From: Phytoseiulus persimilis
Taxonomy: Eukaryota > Arthropoda > Arachnida > Mesostigmata > Phytoseiidae
Length of the DNA stretch: 64,000 bases
Assembly (NCBI GenBank): GCA_037576195.1
Contig: CM075104.1
Span: forward strand, 18,120,211-18,184,210
Reading direction: 5' to 3'
Every line of letters begins with the position of its first letter. The first letter of the stretch is position 1. This document shows, in pieces, positions 24,525 through 36,814 of this stretch. Below the pieces are notes generated by a model. The model did no database searches. It had not been told where the DNA came from and saw nothing but the letters and a program-made list of their open reading frames with translations. A program made the translations under genes and the position numbers.

Positions 24525-27500
24525 AATTAATCTTTAGATGGCCCGATTTTGATTGAGCCTTATGAATCATGCCGCCTCTGTGGTCGGTACAAATGATTCG
24601 TGAAGAGAGTCCTTCGAACTACTGAAGACCAAGAATGTAAATGTTTCGGGTATGGATCGGAAGAAGGAGGGACTTCGCAGGGTCCCCCCGGTCGGCAGAC
24701 CTGCATGCAGCCTGACCCCCTACCTCGGGCGAATCTTGTTAGCAAGATGGTCAGCTGCGCCGCCGCTGCGATGAACCACCCATCCAGTGAACCAGCACAC
24801 ATCGTATACTACATCCAGCCATCTACGGTCGCGGTGAACTTCATTCTTCACAACTTATGACATCAGCGAGACATCAACGGATGGATGTAGCCAGCGGAGG
24901 CTCAGGACATTGTTCGCGTTTACCGGCTGTCTAGTCCGCTTGCGCACAAGATGAGAGCGGACAGCGAAGGGAGTGATCGAAGACGTTGTAACCTCACAAT
25001 AAAAATGTCCCGAAGGAACTTAACTGTCACTGTGGGCAAGCCATCAATCTATGAAGCCTACGGATGATTTCAGTGAAATTATGGTGATTCCGCTATGATC
25101 ATAACTCTCACTGTTCGCTACAGAAATGGGTGGGCGGACGGACAATGCCGCCGAATCGCTATCGCTTCTGTCGTCTTCGTCTTTGCCTCGCATTTTCGAG
25201 TCAGCACCTGAAACAGATGCCATCCTTCCTAGCTCAGAATGTCCCTCCGGCCTTCAATCTCCAGCTTCAGAACTCCACTCCGCGAAATTTCCAGCCCGGC
25301 GATCCGGGAAATTGTTCAATCGATGATACTGCCTCGATAAACGTCAGCATCCCGTTTGTTCCTGGGAAAATCTTCGGGATTTGGTGTTCTTCTCGACTGG
25401 CCATAGGTGCGCGGCGAGTAAAGTGACAAAAAAATTTACGAGCCAAATCGCGTGCCTTAAAGCTACCCATAAACAATATTGGTGTTTGCTGTCAATGGGA
25501 TGTGAAGACAAAGGTCCATCGGTTGTAAAATTGAGCAGCAATCATTCACTCGTTACTGACTCAATGCGTAGAAGTACACGATCGACAGTGAGTGCTGCCG
25601 CTCGACATCTTCGGCGTCCACTTGAGTTCCAGTGTCACGGTGCCCATCGACGACCTCGCCAGCGAAAGCTCTTTCGGAGACAAAAAGCGATAACTCACTT
25701 CGTCATAACACTTCTCTGTCTGCTTGCACAGCTTCGGGGCTGACTCTTCGGTCGGCTGACAGTGTGAATAAACGCCTAATTCTACGGAGATAATATTGAG
25801 TTTTTCGACTGTCGGTGGTTCGGGTTCTGGATATACTAATTTGAAGTCGGAGATTCGGAATTACTCTCCTTAGCTACCGACGGCTACGATCCAAATGCAA
25901 GAGCCTTCCCCAGGCTGTCGATGCCCTCTCTTCCGAGAAAGGCTGGGGCTCATCAATGAACGCCCGGTGAACAGTGTCCTCAACTCAACCCAGGTTTCTC
26001 GAGCAAACTCGAAGAGCCATGAGTTGAGGCTCATGTCACTAGAAATGACTCCGGAATCAGGTCGGAATCGCCAACAGGAGTTTGATTCGAGCCCGTTTGG
26101 GCCACAATCACGGACGATGGTGTTCTGCGCCGTGGGGATCCGGAAAGGATACGATTGAGGAATCGAGATCTTGATTGTGTGGCAAGCGAAAAGGTGACTG
26201 CCACGATTCGCTTCCAAGAAACTCGCTCTTGAGGGCTCCATCGTTTGCCCCTCCTTTTCTTCGAATCTTCTCCCTCGAAGTGGATGAGGCCTCGCTCGAA
26301 TAATACAAGAAACATACTACACTCCTGGAGCGGCGAAGCCCACAGCGATGACATGAAGCATTCAGTCACAGTTTGATTCACTATCCGCTCTGAGACTGAA
26401 GTACGGAACGCGTACGATGAAAAATATCCCGAACTCTTGCTTCGACGCTCAATTCTTCCGCTGGAGCGTCGTAATCTACTCGGACATCACTCGAGGGCAG
26501 GGGCGTACACAGCTGTTTTTTTGGTGGGGGGGGCGGACGTGATGACGATGATCATCATCATCGCCGTCTTGAGTTCTTCATGACGCAATCAACATGGTTT
26601 TCCAACCTGCGAAGATTTTCCTCATAACACAGAATCTTCGCGGAACAATTTCGTCCATCGGAGTGGTATTCAATCCACCCTTCCCAATATTCCCAGCATC
26701 ACATGGAACTCCCCTCCAATCGAGAGTCGTTACTCCTAGGATGTTCTGGATCGAGACATTTCACCTCCAGAGAGGAATCGATTGATTTTCGCGGTTCGAT
26801 CGGATGCACACAGCTCGTGACCGGACATTTCTTCCGACAAGCATACCGAAAACTCGGGAAGCGGGTAGTAGAGGCAAGAGCCTCCGTACATGTTCGATCA
26901 GCATATTGAAGTCCTCTGGCGACGAGGCGCGTAAAAGGAATGGGAATCGGTTTCCTGGGCTGCCGTGCAATTTCAGAAGAAACCGACGAACTCTCCGGTC
27001 AGTATTGAGTCGTGCCCGCGTCGCATGCGTAGTTACGTAGATATCAATGTTGTTGAATGAGATTGACTCCCCTCGAGAAGTTTTCTGCTTGAAGAGTCCG
27101 GACTCACCTATTCACAACCACAAGTGGCCGAACAGCCGGAGTCAGAAGAGAACTTTCGATGTGCCGAGCGCATCACCTGCAGTCACGCAAATGGGCTTCC
27201 ACGGAGGAGTATATGCTCACAAATCATCAACAGAATCTGCGAAGGTCATGCAAATTTGATAAACTGCGAAGAAGAAGAATGAACACGATACTTCTTTAGT
27301 TTAGTCGAGTTAGAGCATGACTTGGCTGTGCGTCCGAGAACAAATTCCCATATCGACATCATTCCTGAGGTGCGCATCTTATACTCCTTAGGTCTGAGTA
27401 TGCGAAGTTCGGGATATCATTTAAGAATGTCAACCTGAGAAGTGGGAGAGAGACATTTTCTGGTTTGTGCTGAAGGTTCCTCCCGAGAATATTCAGCCGA

Positions 27501-27678
27501 GGAAGCCTGGTGTGAACACTTTTTACAGGGGATTCGGAACTTGATTCACAACGATCGGGAAATTGCCGCGACAAGCTCATATCCAAGTGGCGGTCACTAC
27601 TTCCTCACGACAAATAAGGGAGTCGTTCGTGGAGCATTTTGAGGCTAGGCGTCCTATCTGAGTTCTGCGCCGAGCACC
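24525..27678. other. Gap with short open segments only
   Basis: No recognised gene. A 98-codon plus-strand frame at 25130-25426 and several frames of 60-120 codons occur, none with a known motif. A G8 run lies at 26526-26533 inside a TGGTGGGG context. This stretch may continue the degraded insert described at 22.8-24.5 kb, or be ordinary downstream DNA of the minus-strand SDR gene. Confidence 0.4.
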
Positions 27679-27684
27679 TTTATT
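27679..27684 (-). terminator. Candidate polyadenylation signal for the SDR gene
   Basis: AATAAA on the minus strand, about 510 bases beyond the SDR stop at 28192. The assignment is positional only. Confidence 0.3.
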
Positions 27685-28191
27685 TGAATGAGAATAACTC
27701 GCGACCCCAACAAAGGATCAACAATTAACTTATGGATCATGCAGGCCACCAACCCCGAACGGCATTCATCACAAAAACCGGTTCGATCACGTCAGACAAC
27801 AGAAACTCAACAGGTATGACACAGAACATCACGCACCAAGTTGAACATTCTACATAAAATTACCCGACTCGACGGCTCTTGACATGGACCTGTGGTCTGG
27901 AAAAAGCTCGATGGACAGGCAGTCAGAAACCATTCGAATGATTGGCGGTGTCGTGATTCACATCAACTCTACTTACTAATCTTGCTGCGATCCGGTCCAA
28001 TCTCGGCTCGACCGCCTGCGGTCAAATTTGCCGTAAAATTCGTGGCCCCATCGTCAATCGGCGTAACATTATTTCGAGGCAACTTCGCGACAAGCCTTCG
28101 AGAATCGCTCCAGGGACGAAGATGCCCCTCCGCTGCCACTCGCGGGTCACTCGATCTCAGCGATCTTTCAATTGAAACAGATCCTTCTGTT

Positions 28192-29157
28192 CTAAATAAT
28201 GCTATAATCTGCGCCGGTGAGCCTCTCGCTGAACGCGAAAAGTTTTCCTGAGGTCGCCTCGTCCGAAGCGGAGGCGAGCAGAGGTTCCACCTCGCAATCG
28301 ACGAAATACTTCCCATTCTGGGATCCTTGGCTCAATGCGGGATCCACCGCCAAGTAGACGATTGTTTGGGCTCCATCTTCTGCGCTGCGGCTGAAAAACT
28401 TGGAAACTTGGCCCACGGTGTAGCGAATGTACCATGGTACGTTGCGGGCTATGTTCGTAGAGCAGGTTCCAGGAGTACATGAGAAAGCTCCCAGTCCTCG
28501 GTCGCCGAATCTCGCTGCTAGCTCGCGGGTTATCATGACGATCGCGAGTTTCGTGTTCGAGTAGACTTGCATGCCCAGCTCTCGATACTTACTCTGGTCG
28601 TAATTCTCGAGATCTATCTTGCCAAGTTTGTAAAGACATGACGAAACGTTCACCAAACGCGGTTGACTGCTTTTCAGAAGAGCTGGCAGAAGTAGCGATG
28701 TCAGCAGAAAATGGCCGTAGAAATTCACTTGATATTGATATTCGATACCGTCTTCGGTCAGAAGAACTTTCCCACCATAAGGAAGGCCGGCGGCGTTGTT
28801 GATGAGGACGTCAATACGGTCTTCACTCTGGAGAAGACTGTTGGCGCACTCGCGCACGGACTTGAATGAGCTCAGATCCAGTTTGACTGACCGCACGTTG
28901 GACCACTTTGTTTCACGAATTATTTCCAGCACTGCGTCTTCACCGCGTTCCTTACTCCTGCACGCGATGATCACATGCGCACGTCTCCGCGCCAGTTCTT
29001 TGGCAGCCTCTAGACCGATTCCACTGTTGCCACCGGTGATCACGCAGACCTTTCCATGCATATCCATATCGACGGGACAGGGAGCCGTTTTTCTCATGTA
29101 GAGGAACAAGAAAACCGCGAGGACGTTCACGACGAGTAACAATGCTATCCAAATCAT
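28192..29157 (-). CDS. Membrane-anchored short-chain dehydrogenase/reductase, retinol dehydrogenase 11-14 type
   Basis: This is one uninterrupted exon of 321 residues. Residues 1-21 are a hydrophobic N-terminal anchor (MIWIALLLVVNVLAVFLFLY). The NAD(P)-binding TGGNSGIG follows at 41-48, then ACRS after the second strand (typical of the RDH11-14 group), NNAAG at 120-124, the catalytic Ser in NVSSC (about 172) and YSNTK at 199-203 (Tyr and Lys of the active site). The family oxidises or reduces retinoids, aldehydes or related lipids, usually on the ER or mitochondrial membrane; the substrate here is unknown. The start at 29157 is the first ATG and has A at -3; the frame is open further upstream only without an ATG. 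The usual NNAG is NNAAG here, a mild variation. The lack of introns contrasts with the lysozyme and NRF-6-like genes and may mean retroposition. Confidence 0.92.
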   Translation of the reverse strand: MIWIALLLVVNVLAVFLFLYMRKTAPCPVDMDMHGKVCVITGGNSGIGLEAAKELARRRAHVIIACRSKERGEDAVLEIIRETKWSNVRSVKLDLSSFKSVRECANSLLQSEDRIDVLINNAAGLPYGGKVLLTEDGIEYQYQVNFYGHFLLTSLLLPALLKSSQPRLVNVSSCLYKLGKIDLENYDQSKYRELGMQVYSNTKLAIVMITRELAARFGDRGLGAFSCTPGTCSTNIARNVPWYIRYTVGQVSKFFSRSAEDGAQTIVYLAVDPALSQGSQNGKYFVDCEVEPLLASASDEATSGKLFAFSERLTGADYSII

Positions 29158-29275
29158 GCTGTTAGTGCTGCGGTTCTCTCGACTGGAAGACAAACACAAA
29201 CGATGAACGGGGTGGACAACGTGCACAGTTCACAATCGATCCGAAGATCCGCTCCTGAAGAGTCTCGCACCGGCG

Positions 29276-29325
29276 ACACAATGGAATCCAACCGAAGTGG
29301 CCAGCGCGCTCTGTATATAGTCAAG
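29276..29325 (-). promoter_or_regulatory. Probable core promoter of the SDR gene
   Basis: On the minus strand a TATATA lies at 29314-29319. A pyrimidine-flanked CCATT, usable as initiator, has its A at about 29282, 32-37 bases downstream. Transcription from there would make the ATG at 29157 the first start codon on the message, about 125 bases in. The spacing is slightly long for a classic TATA-initiator pair. Confidence 0.45.
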
Positions 29326-30976
29326 GTTGAACACTTTCGGGGAGGGATGCCCACCACGCAAACAAAGCTAGCAGTTTGAGAAGTGGAGGAGTGAAAGTAC
29401 CGAAGCTAAAACAGGGAAAGGAAAAAATCCGGGATTTCGCGATGAGACTGCAGTCGAAGACAGCGAGGGGAGGAAACGGGTGGGGGAGAAGGCGGATAAA
29501 GCGAGGAATTCGAGAGATCACATTCGCCTTGACTTCGACCGTTACTTCGGCAACCCGCTCTCCTATTTCGGTCGGATGCCTCGCTGGAAATGCAAAGGCC
29601 GAGTGACCGCGTTCGATCCTGTGAAGTTCGCCTGATCGAAGTTGGGTGGAACGCATGTTCGCTCACAATTCCGACACGGGCACGATGCTCTAAGCAAATA
29701 TCGCGATGGAAACTTCGTGCTTCAACCAGTAGAATGATCTATGAGCTCCCAACGGCGCGGGGCTGTGGCATTAACAGTATCGGCAGCGTCTGGGCAGCCT
29801 GCGTTCAAGCCCAACATTTTCCCTCGAGGGAGCTTGTTCTCCTCATTCACGGGATCGTCCGAAACCACGCTAGCTTTAGAAAGAATCCCGTTGGAGCTCT
29901 CTCTCCTGAGCTGAGCGGTAGCTCGAGCCCCACCGGGAATTCGGGAATCGTGGTCCAGAACGTTTGTCGAGTTTTCGTTTTCCGGCACAGCCGAGATTCC
30001 GAGCAGTTTTCCCGCGGACACCGCACATCTCGCGTCACCAGTGCTCGCGTTAAGCTCTCCCATTGTCGGTCCAAGCCTTATAGTTCGGAATAGATCTGAT
30101 TGTTCGAAAACGTTCTTCCAGAATCAACATCCAGTGCCCGTGGGAAGTGTCGGCTCCAGAATTCTCAGCGAAGACGGGCGAACCTGGAATCTTCAATAGA
30201 CGGGACGGAAACTCAGGCTCGACTCACGACGGCCTCGATGAATATTCCGTCAGGAACAACAAGTTCACGGCTTGGCAAATGCATAGCCAGTGCTGCAAGA
30301 GAACTTGTCAATGTGTCTGTTTCCCTAGTTGTTTCCTGTCAAATATTGGCGTTACAATGAGACGAACTCGAGGTGGATTTCTATGTAAAAAAATACCATT
30401 CCAAAACATTTCTCGTTACACAACCGTTACCACTGGTCGTCTGTGTGTCTTGCCATCCAAGTGACTGACATGCTGTCCGTAGTCAACGGCAGGCGTGAAT
30501 TCGTGATTGACAGGGAACGAATGCAGGTCAGCCCACCATTGTTGTCCACGCGCTTGTCTATCTGTGGAAATTGTAATCGTTGCTTAGAAGAGACTCTTCA
30601 GACGCGCCCATGACATCCCATTTCCTCTCGGCGCGTTTTTAAGTTTCCGTCGCGACTTTGCAGCTTTTGACTGTCGATGATCCCGGCTCTACTCTAACTC
30701 CGCTGCGCAGTCGCTTCTGCTCGGAGAGTCGAGCCCTGTTCCAGCCTGGGGATCTGCTTCGCGGAAGGAGAGAACTGGCTGGGGCCCTACGCGGATGGTT
30801 GCTCCGGGCAGGCTTCCCGACATAATTGAGGATTTCGTTGGGGAACTCTGAGGGGAGGGCGTGGACGACCTGCTTCAAACAACGAGGCTGGGACAGCCTT
30901 TGAAGTCACATGCGGTCCTTTGCTCTCAGATTCATTTGCGTTACAACGATTGACATGGGTTGCACGGATCAAATCT

Positions 30977-31348
30977 ATGGAAAGTAGCTACCAAGCAAAT
31001 ATTGAGCTCGTCCGACATATTGTTGAGCGTCACGGGCTCATCTTAGAAGGAGGTCTTTTTGGGACGCAATCGTTTCCGCAGAGATTCACGCTCCTTCTCG
31101 GTCTCGTGATACATCGAGGGACCCCAAAGTCGATAAACCGAGTGGCATTTTTAGATCAGGAATTTCCGAGCCCGGTTCTCCAAATAACAAAATGGTCGAT
31201 GGGGGATATCGAGGCGGTCATTCTTGATGCTCTGTTGGAGTCGACAAGATGGATATTCGACGCGAAAAAGAAAGCGGGTCACTCGCCCGCACACCTATCG
31301 AAGTTATCTCGACTTCTCTTGGAGCGGCCAGCGTCCGCGGCGAAATGA
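30977..31348 (+). CDS. Doubtful small ORF, unknown protein
   Basis: This is a 122-codon frame with an ATG and balanced, amphipathic composition (ESSYQANIELVRHIVERHG near its start). I recognise no domain. There is no clear promoter, and the frame is within what chance gives in 64 kb. A second protein-like frame overlaps its end (31249-31608), which weakens the case for either. It is listed only so it can be checked against RNA. Confidence 0.15.
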   Translation: MESSYQANIELVRHIVERHGLILEGGLFGTQSFPQRFTLLLGLVIHRGTPKSINRVAFLDQEFPSPVLQITKWSMGDIEAVILDALLESTRWIFDAKKKAGHSPAHLSKLSRLLLERPASAAK

Positions 31349-34297
31349 TTCGCGGCGAATATCGGAAATCGTCGGATCGACCCGGCAACTCAATAGTCGA
31401 ATTATCCGGCCACTTCCAAGTAATTTTTAACAAAAGAGATACCTCCGATTCCGCCTCGGTGAGGAGTTACGGGAGGAAACGCGATGAAAGAAATTTGAGA
31501 AGAGAAAAAAAATCGGCCAAGTCGCGGTTGCTTTTAAAATGGTTGGAAGAGATCGCGTGCGATTACTCGAGGCTTCAAAATAACTTCGATCGGTTTTCTG
31601 GCCAGTGACTGCCTTCGTTTCGAGCGTCGAGAGTAGAATTTTGGAAAGAAATAATGGGCATTTTTCGAAACCAACGGCCGGGATTCTCATCATACCTACT
31701 CGAACAGACAACTCCAATGACCGGGATCCTCCATCGGGCACGTTTTGATTCCGGAAAATGATGCAAGAATTGACCAAGTCACGGCCAAAACATACTCGAG
31801 CTCGAGAATCTGAATCCACGCCGGCAAACAGCACACTGACAGTGATTGAACTCTCGGATATTGGCGGGCGACGTGAGGAACTCACTCGACCGGCGAATCT
31901 ACGAGTTCGCGACACACGAGTAACATCATTCGCGCGCTATACTTCGTCACGGGCGAATTCTGAAGGAAAAAGTCCGGAACAGAGGATGCACGGCTCCTAG
32001 CATCAGTTCATATGTCGCAGTTCTCTATTTCTCGTTCCGATAACGCTCCGCGTGGAACAGAGGGATCGGGTTTGGAAGTTCCGGCTTGCAATTCCGTGGG
32101 CGTGATCAACAGCAGAACTGGGCAAGGTCTGCTGGAGAAAAGGATGGCTAGCAACGTTACGCGTTCCGAGCGATCGACTCAAAGATTCAAAAATGAACGT
32201 TCAATACACACCTACGTTCTTGAGGGGACGCGCATAAAATCAGAAGCTCTACCGGCACGACGTTTGGCCAAGCGTCACGGAGTTTTTCTCAAACTTGTCG
32301 ACGTCGGATCGCGCGGCGGCTCCAAAGATCCGTTTTGTCGCATCGGGGTGAAGCAGCGCTGACACAACCGTCTTCGAAGTTGTCCCGTGTACGCGTTATG
32401 ACATTGAACGAATCCTGCTCAGTTTGATGGATCTGATGTATTGTAATCATTGAAAAGCCTTTCGATCTTGAGAACGTCAACCGTCGCACCTCGCAACGGT
32501 GACGCCTGATTAGGATCCAGAGTCGTAGAAGATCATTATTGGCTTTCCGTGTCTGCTGTCGTACGTTTCAAAATGAAAATAATTTCCTTCAGTGGCTGAC
32601 CTCACGCACTTCAGAATCTATTCGACAAGCGCGATCTCGTTGACTGCTCCCAGAACCGAAAGCTTACGTTTGAGTGACGCCGCCAGATTGGTGGATCAAA
32701 CGGGTTCACGCAACTGCTTCTGAGCACAACTTTCGTCAGGTGGCCAACATTGCCTCACTGAAACCGCATCGGACACGAGCTCGTCAGTTTGTTAAGTGGA
32801 CTGACAACTCAAAAGCCAATACCATTGACGAACGAACAGACGGACCATCCTCACGCAACACACGAGTGGTGAAGCCTCCGGTTGCGACATCGATAATATC
32901 CTTCAGAACGTACACTGGGTTCCTTGAAACAGCACTATGGAGATACAACGTTTCGCAGCAGGGTTCACTCGTATGGCGCATTCGAAGAGCCATGTTGTGG
33001 TTCGTGGCGTTCCTCGTTTTTTTTTTTCTTAACAAAACACCCACGAAATCCCACCGTACGAAAGTGATGCAGCAAGGTGAATTATCATAGTTTGCCTCAT
33101 TGAAAATCGGAAACACGTTTTGTTTTCTACGGAAACTTATGCGGAGTTCATCAAATGAAGTCTGGGCGGATCTCGGAGATATTTATCGAGACTTATCGAG
33201 CCACGGCTTTCGTACCTCGTTCGATCGGCTCCATCTTCGATTCGCAGCCCCACGGGCTCACAGGTTATTCGAACGGCTGCTCCGTTGCAGCTCTGAGGGT
33301 TCGATCCAGACCTTAGGTAGTCAATGAGCACTTCCCAAGGTTCACCAACGAAAAAAAAAACCATCTGATTGAGATAATGGGTCGCTTAGCAGCATCAGCG
33401 GCTATCTGCAAATCAGCTCTCATTCGGCCTCAGCTCACGGCTCGTAGGGTCGGCTGACGCTTCTTACACTTCGATCTTCTAGGTCGACCATCGTGGGGAC
33501 TTTTACTGGAGAAATCGCCAACGCTGTGGCTTTTACAGAAGGAGTTATGAAACTTCGATACTTGGATTTCATTTTTCCGTGATCGCAGCTGCCAGAGTTC
33601 CCACTCGGTTGAATTTCGCAAGCTCTTATCATATCCCCGAGCGGGAAACGCTTGCAACGATTAGTTCCCAGATCAACTGAGCATTCCCGGACAGAGTGTT
33701 AGTTGGGCAAGGCGTTAACAAGCGAGAACAAAACACAGCATCCGAGGAATCCCCGGATTGAAATATGGTGCCGACAAATACCATCAGCGTTTCTGATAAC
33801 GGCGACGTTCTTAGAGCAGGATGTCAGAAGACCGGACCGGTCCCAAAACGAACAGACGGAATAACAGCGCCGATCGCGGTCGTTTTGGAAAGTCTCAATG
33901 TTTTGCGAATTCTTCTGTCACTCGTCAAGAAGCTTTCCTCGAGGTCTCGGCCGTCGGTTGTTGATTGCTGCCCCCGTCCCGCCTCATTGGGAGCCGAGGA
34001 TCCGGAAAACCACCCAGAAGAAGGAAATCCTGGCAGAAGTCAAGTCCCAATGATGAACGGGTGCCTCGCGCGTCTTGTCAGAGTGTTCGTCACATACCGA
34101 GATTACAGTCAGGAAGTATGGGAGTTCCTATGAAATCCGACAAGCATCTGATTCACCGGGAAAAATCTGTTGTTACTTCTTCTTTAAGAGTCCGACTCCC
34201 CCGGAATCGTAGGCTTTGGGGACAGCTGTCTCCGACGTGATTTCATTCTCCGTTGTGTCTGTGGATGATTCAAAGCTTCATCGTGGAACGTCGACTG

Positions 34298-34317
34298 TCC
34301 TAGGAAACTTCCTAGGA
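34298..34317. repeat. Near-perfect palindrome, 9-base arms
   Basis: TCCTAGGAA and TTCCTAGGA are separated by two bases. It could be a dimeric protein binding site or chance; nothing nearby identifies a partner. Confidence 0.6.
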
Positions 34318-36783
34318 GGAAAGGATATTTTCCTCAAAGATAATTCAGGACTCTGTCTCCGAGTTGTATCCACGTTGACGGAGTCGATTCTGAGGTACCG
34401 AATCGTTCGAAAACGCACGCGATGCATTCGCTCACTTTTCAGCGCTGGTTCGTCACTCTGAGCGATCGAGCTTGTGCAGATTTCCGAGTCACGAATAGTT
34501 CTCCACTGGAGCATTCCTTTGACCAGTTGCCCACACGCACAATGAATTGAGTGACAATCGATTGATTTGGTGTTGGCGTAACCAAAGTCAATGGCGTCGG
34601 TAAACGCCGGTCAGGTCATATTTGTGGCTCGAAGCGTGACACACAATCGGCCGACAGAAAACGGCGAATATTTACGATGCACCGTGCTAGTCGAAGATGT
34701 CGGACGCCTTCGTCACCAGTTGATGCGTGACTCACACACACTTTGTCTCTGATTTCGGCTGATTCCGAAGGCGGAGGGTTTCCTCCGACAGGAACCACTG
34801 AAAGGAAAGTCTAGCCGAAGAACCCAAGGCTTTCAGACCCGGCATCCGTAGTTTTACCTAGTCGCATGACCCGGAGAGCTCCTGATCTTTCTTGAGGACA
34901 GAGAGCCGCTCCCAACGCACTCCATGAAAGACCACCCGTAAGCTGTTCGCGTTGATCTAAGGCACATTGTTCGTTAAACTGAGATCGAAGTGCGAATCCA
35001 ATGCAGAAAATGTAAATTGAGTACTTGAGCTTAGTTTGTGGGAGTCGTTTGTTTGTCGATCGGTCGGGCCGGATCTTCAGATGGTACTCAGTCGGCTTCC
35101 GCCGAACTCCGAGACTTTTGAGTCGGCGGCGATCGCAACCTATCATGAGGCCATTCGGGAGAACCGAATCCGATTTCTCCTAGCAGCTTCCATTGTTAGC
35201 GACGCGGGAGCCGCGCTGAGGCAAACTCTCGTCACTTTCATCCAACAAAAGTATCTGAAGTAGGAGTCCACACCCGGATGATGAAAAGGACTTGACTTTC
35301 TCAGATAAGGAAAAAATTCTTCGATTTTTGTTGACAAAACGTGCTGCAACCTGGCTTGTTGGTATTTTTGAAAAACCCTCCAAGAATGCTTCCAAGCGGT
35401 GATTCGGTCGCTGGAGACGTTTTTTCGTTCGATGCAGGGAATATCCCGGTCTGGAATGCTCGGCGGATGCCGATGATGTGAGACTCAAACGACGATTCTT
35501 CAAAAACGAAGCAACACGTCTGCGAGTTCCAGTCCTCATCTAGGCTGAGCTCGCGGCGAATCGATCGCAGATCAAGGGCGGTTGCAACAGTGGCAACTTG
35601 ACTTGAAGTGAGCCAGAACGAAAAAAAAAAATAAATCTCGCGCCTTCGCTCTGACCGCGAAATTACCGTCTTGTTGGTTCCACGCGAGCCCTTCACGCGT
35701 ATTGGGACGAGATGGGAAACGAATCTAAGCCGAATATTCGATCATTTCGTCTCGTTTGATCGATATTCTGCGGCGACTTCTCGCGGCGCGGTTGTCGATT
35801 TCGTCTCGTTCTCGACTCCAAATCGGAATTCCATCGCAGAACTTCAGAAGTGCGATTCGTTCCGCTGGCTCATTCCGAGCTGCTCGGGTAGGTCTTGAGT
35901 GACGTTTTCATCGGGGGGAAACTGAGGGCTCCCATCGAGCGGGATGCAAAGCTGTCTACGATCTGATTCCCCGCTATGCAAGCGACGAAACCGGAAAGAG
36001 ATGACGAGAAAAAGTATCCTGTTGGTTTAGCTGACTAAGCAATGAGCCCGGCCTCAAACCAGAATCCAATGATAATAATGTTATCTCTGGGTTCCCACAG
36101 TGACATTTCGGTTGGCACGAAGGCAGCGAGCCGACGCCCGCCTGCCCGACCGAGCGACCGACCTGCCGGGAGAGCGGCCGAAGAAGCACATCGGGTGAGC
36201 AAGAGAGCAGAGCCTAATGGAGGGTTTGAACCAAACCGAGAACTGGTTCGGCGGAACGCGGAAAGAACATCGACAGATGAAGTCTCTCGCCTCCTCGCGA
36301 ACCGACTGACTGGGTGAGTGACTGGCTGACATCATCCGCATTCAGGAACATCCCTGACTCGCAGCAAACCGCCATTAAAAATGACTTATCTGACATCTTG
36401 ACAAGAACATTGTCCTAGAGATGGAAATTTTCGGCTCCATCGACATCTTGCTTTCGCGACCCGAGCCCGCTCTCCGAGCTCTGAAGTCGCCGCTCGATGA
36501 GGTTCTCGCGCACATTTGCAGGACTTTGTGGCCTGAAAGCAATATCTCTGTGATCCGAGGGAGAGGGCGAGAGGACGAATCCAAAGCTAACATTGTAATT
36601 TCACCACCATCTTCTCCGGGTGTCGTCTTGCATAGTCAGGATGGGCTGGACAAAGATTACTGGGCGGACGAAAGAGATGGATTCAAGCTTTCATTTGCCG
36701 TGGATTGATTTCGTTTTGGTGAAGGAATGGTTCCTCCTCGAGCGTTATTATTATGCTCTTGACTGTCCACGGAAGGAACTCAG

Positions 36784-36814
36784 TGAGGTAACGTTATTCG
36801 ACTGAGGTAACGTT
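36784..36814 (+). repeat. Short direct repeat
   Basis: TGAGGTAACGTT occurs at 36784-36795 and again at 36803-36814, seven bases apart. It may be a small local duplication. Confidence 0.7.

Noticed and set aside
29158..29226. N-terminal extension of the SDR (23 extra residues)
   Set aside because: The extended frame begins with GTG, not ATG, and the downstream ATG has a better context and places the membrane anchor at the N-terminus as in relatives.
33296..33315. GGTTCGATCC, B-box-like (another at 49989)
   Set aside because: T-stem does not pair and no A box lies upstream; not a tRNA.
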